Shown: positions 5,830 through 7,546 of the stretch, in pieces
How positions within the stretch are numbered: the first letter of the stretch is position 1
Layout: the number at the start of each line of letters is the position of its first letter
Source of the DNA: CAMYJH01 sp041589735
Lineage (GTDB): Bacteria; Pseudomonadota; Gammaproteobacteria; HK1
Length of the DNA: 7,546 bases
Direction of reading: 5' to 3'
Assembly (NCBI GenBank): GCA_041589735.1
Contig: JBFHVA010000172.1
Location: 1 to 7,546 of the forward strand
The notes under the pieces: generated by a model
The model's input: only the letters and a program-made list of their open reading frames with translations
What the model was told of the DNA's origin: nothing
Databases searched by the model: none
Program-made: the position numbers and the translations under genes

Positions 5830-6489
5830 TCAGCGTGGCTGCGGGACAATGCGGATATACGGCTTGGGCGACTTCCAGCCGCCGGGGAATTTCTTCTTCG
5901 CGTCCTCGTCGGAAACCGCTGGAATGATGATTACGTCGCCGCCCTGCTTCCAGTTCACCGGGGTCGCGACCTGGTGCTTGGCGGTGAGCTGGCAGGAATC
6001 CAGCAGTCTCAGCACCTCGTCGAAGTTGCGTCCCGTGCTCATGGGGTAGCTAATCAACGCCTTGACCTTTTTATCCGGACCGATGACGAAAACCGAGCGC
6101 ACGGTGGCATTGTCGACCGCGGTCCTTTCCTTGGCCTTGCCCTTGGCATTGGGATGGATCATGTCGAAGGCTTTGGCGACATTGAGATCGGTGTCGCCGA
6201 TAATCGGATAGTTGATCGCGTGACCCTGGGTCTCTTCGATGTCCTTTGACCACTTCTTGTGATCGTCCACCGAGTCGATGCTCAGGCCAATGATCTTGCA
6301 GTTGCGTTTTTCGAACTGTGGCTTCAGGCCCGCCATGTATCCGAGCTCGGTCGTGCACACGGGTGTGAAGTCCTTCGGGTGCGAGAACAGAATCGCCCAG
6401 CCGTCTCCAATCCACTCGTGAAAATTGATTTTTCCTTCTGTCGTGTCCGCCGTGAAGTTCGGCACTTCATCGCCTATTCGCAATGGCAT
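5830..6489 (-). CDS. 1-Cys peroxiredoxin (Prx6 family)
   Basis: A 219-residue thioredoxin-fold peroxidase that reduces H2O2, alkyl hydroperoxides or peroxynitrite in the cytosol. The active site is P38-T42-C45 (HPKDFTPVCTTELG), with C45 the peroxidatic cysteine; R131 (NATVRSVFVIG) is the likely supporting arginine. The long C-terminal part, with GRNFDEVLRLLDS and TPVNWKQGGDVIIIP, is the mark of the Prx6/AhpC-like 1-Cys group, and the length fits that group. C64 and C166 are also present, but there is no VCP-type resolving cysteine, so an external thiol donor would regenerate the enzyme. The start at 6489 is confirmed by a strong ribosome site. The gene lies 164 bp downstream of the rhodanese on the same strand and ends in a hairpin terminator, so it is the last gene of its block. 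No OxyR-type site was recognised. Confidence 0.95.
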   Translation of the reverse strand: MPLRIGDEVPNFTADTTEGKINFHEWIGDGWAILFSHPKDFTPVCTTELGYMAGLKPQFEKRNCKIIGLSIDSVDDHKKWSKDIEETQGHAINYPIIGDTDLNVAKAFDMIHPNAKGKAKERTAVDNATVRSVFVIGPDKKVKALISYPMSTGRNFDEVLRLLDSCQLTAKHQVATPVNWKQGGDVIIIPAVSDEDAKKKFPGGWKSPKPYIRIVPQPR

Positions 6490-6492
6490 GGT

Positions 6493-6500
6493 TCACCTCC
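6493..6500 (-). promoter_or_regulatory. Strong ribosome-binding site of the peroxiredoxin gene
   Basis: GGAGGTGA on the minus strand, with the GGAGG core 6 nt before the ATG at 6489. This near-perfect anti-16S match fixes the start and predicts high expression, as expected for a peroxiredoxin. Confidence 0.85.
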
Positions 6501-6615
6501 ATATTCGTGTGAAAGCACTGAAAACGGTTACCTGTTTTTGTTTACCCGCACCTGGCAATTTCGAGCCTCGGGGTTCGCCGTGTCAACGGGCTAAAGGGTC
6601 GCGGGAATCAATCCG

Positions 6616-6647
6616 AGCCACCGTCGCCCCGACTAAAACCGGTGGCT
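6616..6647 (-). terminator. Hairpin after the rhodanese gene
   Basis: AGCCACCG (6616-6623) and CGGTGGCT (6640-6647) form a perfect 8-bp stem with a 16-nt loop. It lies 6 nt past the rhodanese stop codon on the minus strand. The downstream sequence has no T-run, so it is a possible attenuator or 3'-end hairpin between rhodanese and peroxiredoxin. The remaining part of this 164-bp gap (6490-6653) shows no gene and no clear promoter hexamers. Confidence 0.4.
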
Positions 6648-6653
6648 GCGCAA

Positions 6654-7055
6654 CTATTTGCCATCGTCCTCCGTCGGCCCGCCCGCCGCCTGCCAGGCGC
6701 TGAATCCGCCGCCCACATGACTGACCTTTTCCAGCCCCATCTCCTGGGCGGTCCGGGTGGCCAGCGCCGAGCGCCAACCCTTGTTGCAGTAGAAGACGAA
6801 GCGCTTGTCCTGGCTGAAAATATCCTTGAAATAGGGACTCTCCGGGTCGATCCAGAACTCCAGCATGCAGCGGGGCATGTGAAAGGAGCCCGGCACCTTG
6901 CCCTCGCGCTTCAGCTCGCGCACGTCGCGCAGGTCGACGATGACGACGTCTTCGGCGCCGTGAAGCTTGATCGCCTCCTCGGCTGAGAGCGTTTCGATCA
7001 TCGCCTGCGCCTCGTCGACCAGCTGCTGAAAGCCTTTTTTGATTTTGACCGTCAT
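6654..7055 (-). CDS. Single-domain rhodanese (sulfurtransferase)
   Basis: A 133-residue rhodanese-domain protein. The active-site loop is CNKGWRS (90-96), six residues with C90 as the persulfide-carrying cysteine, preceded by RFVFY. Other family marks are VVIVDLRDVRELKREGKVPGSFHMP (in two parts, about 37-61), and GGGFSAWQAAGGP (115-127) at the end. It would move a sulfane sulfur from a donor such as thiosulfate to a thiol or cyanide acceptor in the cytosol; the donor is not visible. An N-terminal extension of about 20 residues (QQLVDEAQAMIETLS) precedes the domain, as in many proteobacterial members. A stop codon lies two codons upstream of the ATG at 7055, so the start is fixed, although no strong Shine-Dalgarno is seen. 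It lies between the DUF1330 gene and the peroxiredoxin gene on the same strand; all three could respond to oxidative or thiol stress, but the gaps (186 and 164 bp) leave room for separate promoters. Confidence 0.94.
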   Translation of the reverse strand: MTVKIKKGFQQLVDEAQAMIETLSAEEAIKLHGAEDVVIVDLRDVRELKREGKVPGSFHMPRCMLEFWIDPESPYFKDIFSQDKRFVFYCNKGWRSALATRTAQEMGLEKVSHVGGGFSAWQAAGGPTEDDGK

Positions 7056-7241
7056 TTTTTGTTACTGCGTCTGTTTCCGATTCGCCTGATCCAGGGAATC
7101 ACTCCCGACCCCGCGCTCACAGCAGGCCATGTTCAATGTGCATGTTTCGCGCCTGCCTCCCTTTCAATGGTAAGGTTTTTGCCGCCATTCCTTCCAATTC
7201 CAATCCGTGATTTGTTCATTCCTGATCGCTATGGAACGAAG

Positions 7242-7529
7242 TCAGGCGCCCTGAACCACGACCATTTCGGTGTCGGCGGTGGCCTGGCGCAATGCCTTGG
7301 CTTCGGCGTACTCGTCGGAGCCCCACCAGGCTTTGGCCCGCTCCACGCTGTCGAACTCGATCACCACCAAGCGCGCCGGATTCCAGCTTCCTTCGAGATT
7401 TTCCACTTTTCCGCCGCGGACCAGAAAACGCCCGCCGTAGGGCTCGAGCGACGGGGGCACCATTTTTTTATAGTTTTCGTAGCGCTTCGGGTCGTTCACG
7501 TTCACTTGCACGATGAGATAGGCGGCCAT
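7242..7529 (-). CDS. DUF1330 family protein
   Basis: A 95-residue protein of the DUF1330 family, small ferredoxin-like alpha/beta barrel dimers of unknown function related to the dimeric alpha-beta barrel monooxygenase fold. Family marks are YLIVQVNVNDPKRYENY (4-20), YGGRFLVRGG (31-40), LEGSWNPARLVVIEFDS (45-61) and AKAWWGSDEYAEA (65-77). The length is typical and the protein is complete. No catalytic residue can be assigned and no signal peptide is present. It is the first gene of the right-hand minus-strand block seen here; anything upstream is outside the window. The 186-bp gap after it (7056-7241) contains no recognisable gene, and I see no confident terminator or promoter in it. Confidence 0.93.
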   Translation of the reverse strand: MAAYLIVQVNVNDPKRYENYKKMVPPSLEPYGGRFLVRGGKVENLEGSWNPARLVVIEFDSVERAKAWWGSDEYAEAKALRQATADTEMVVVQGA

Positions 7530-7534
7530 GAGGG

Positions 7535-7540
7535 CTCCTT
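7535..7540 (-). promoter_or_regulatory. Ribosome-binding site of the DUF1330 gene
   Basis: AAGGAG on the minus strand, 5 nt before the ATG at 7529. It is a strong site at ideal spacing and fixes the start. Confidence 0.85.
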
Positions 7541-7546
7541 TGAATA

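Noticed and set aside
7133..7219. 28-residue minus-strand ORF between DUF1330 and rhodanese
   Set aside because: The AGGA touches the ATG with no spacing, the peptide has no recognisable feature, and no other support exists.
7221..7246. CCTGA/TCAGG hairpin over the DUF1330 stop codon as a terminator
   Set aside because: It has only five to eight pairs with a bulge and no T-run.

Overview
The window looks like a piece of a GC-rich proteobacterial chromosome, most likely Beta- or Gammaproteobacteria. That placement is an inference from three things: the gene content (a Ycf46-type AAA+ ATPase, a DoeA/EutD-type hydrolase, a 1-Cys peroxiredoxin, a DUF1330 protein), the high-GC third codon positions, and the kind of intergenic hairpins present, including a 28-bp perfect inverted repeat of the GGGGACAGTATACTTAA type. 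No rRNA, tRNA, CRISPR array or transposase gene is visible.

Layout. The left part (39-1497) is on the minus strand: a class IV PLP aminotransferase resembling fold-type IV (R)-selective amine transaminases, followed downstream by a short Sel1-repeat protein without a signal peptide. The centre (1676-5639) is on the plus strand: a Ycf46-like AAA+ ATPase, an EctD-like Fe(II)/2-oxoglutarate dioxygenase, and a DoeA/EutD-like ectoine hydrolase (M24 fold with most metal ligands replaced). The right part (5830-7529) is on the minus strand: a DUF1330 protein, a single-domain rhodanese and a 1-Cys peroxiredoxin, in transcription order. A strong hairpin terminator sits between the two convergent blocks.

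How the genes may work together. The clearest metabolic signal is the EctD-like dioxygenase next to the DoeA-like hydrolase, which suggests handling of ectoine, hydroxyectoine or a related cyclic amidine or amide. The rest of a standard ectoine-degradation cluster (EutE/DoeB deacetylase, DoeC/DoeD, EnuR, a transporter) is absent. The dioxygenase also departs from the EctD signature at several positions, so its substrate is open. The rhodanese and peroxiredoxin suggest a sulfur and peroxide-defence neighbourhood. Gaps of 136-268 bp and separate hairpins between genes argue against one long operon.

Each of the four intergenic spaces between 1498 and 5829 carries its own inverted repeat, of four different sequence types. 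This is the most distinctive non-coding property of the window. No gap between genes exceeds 300 bases.
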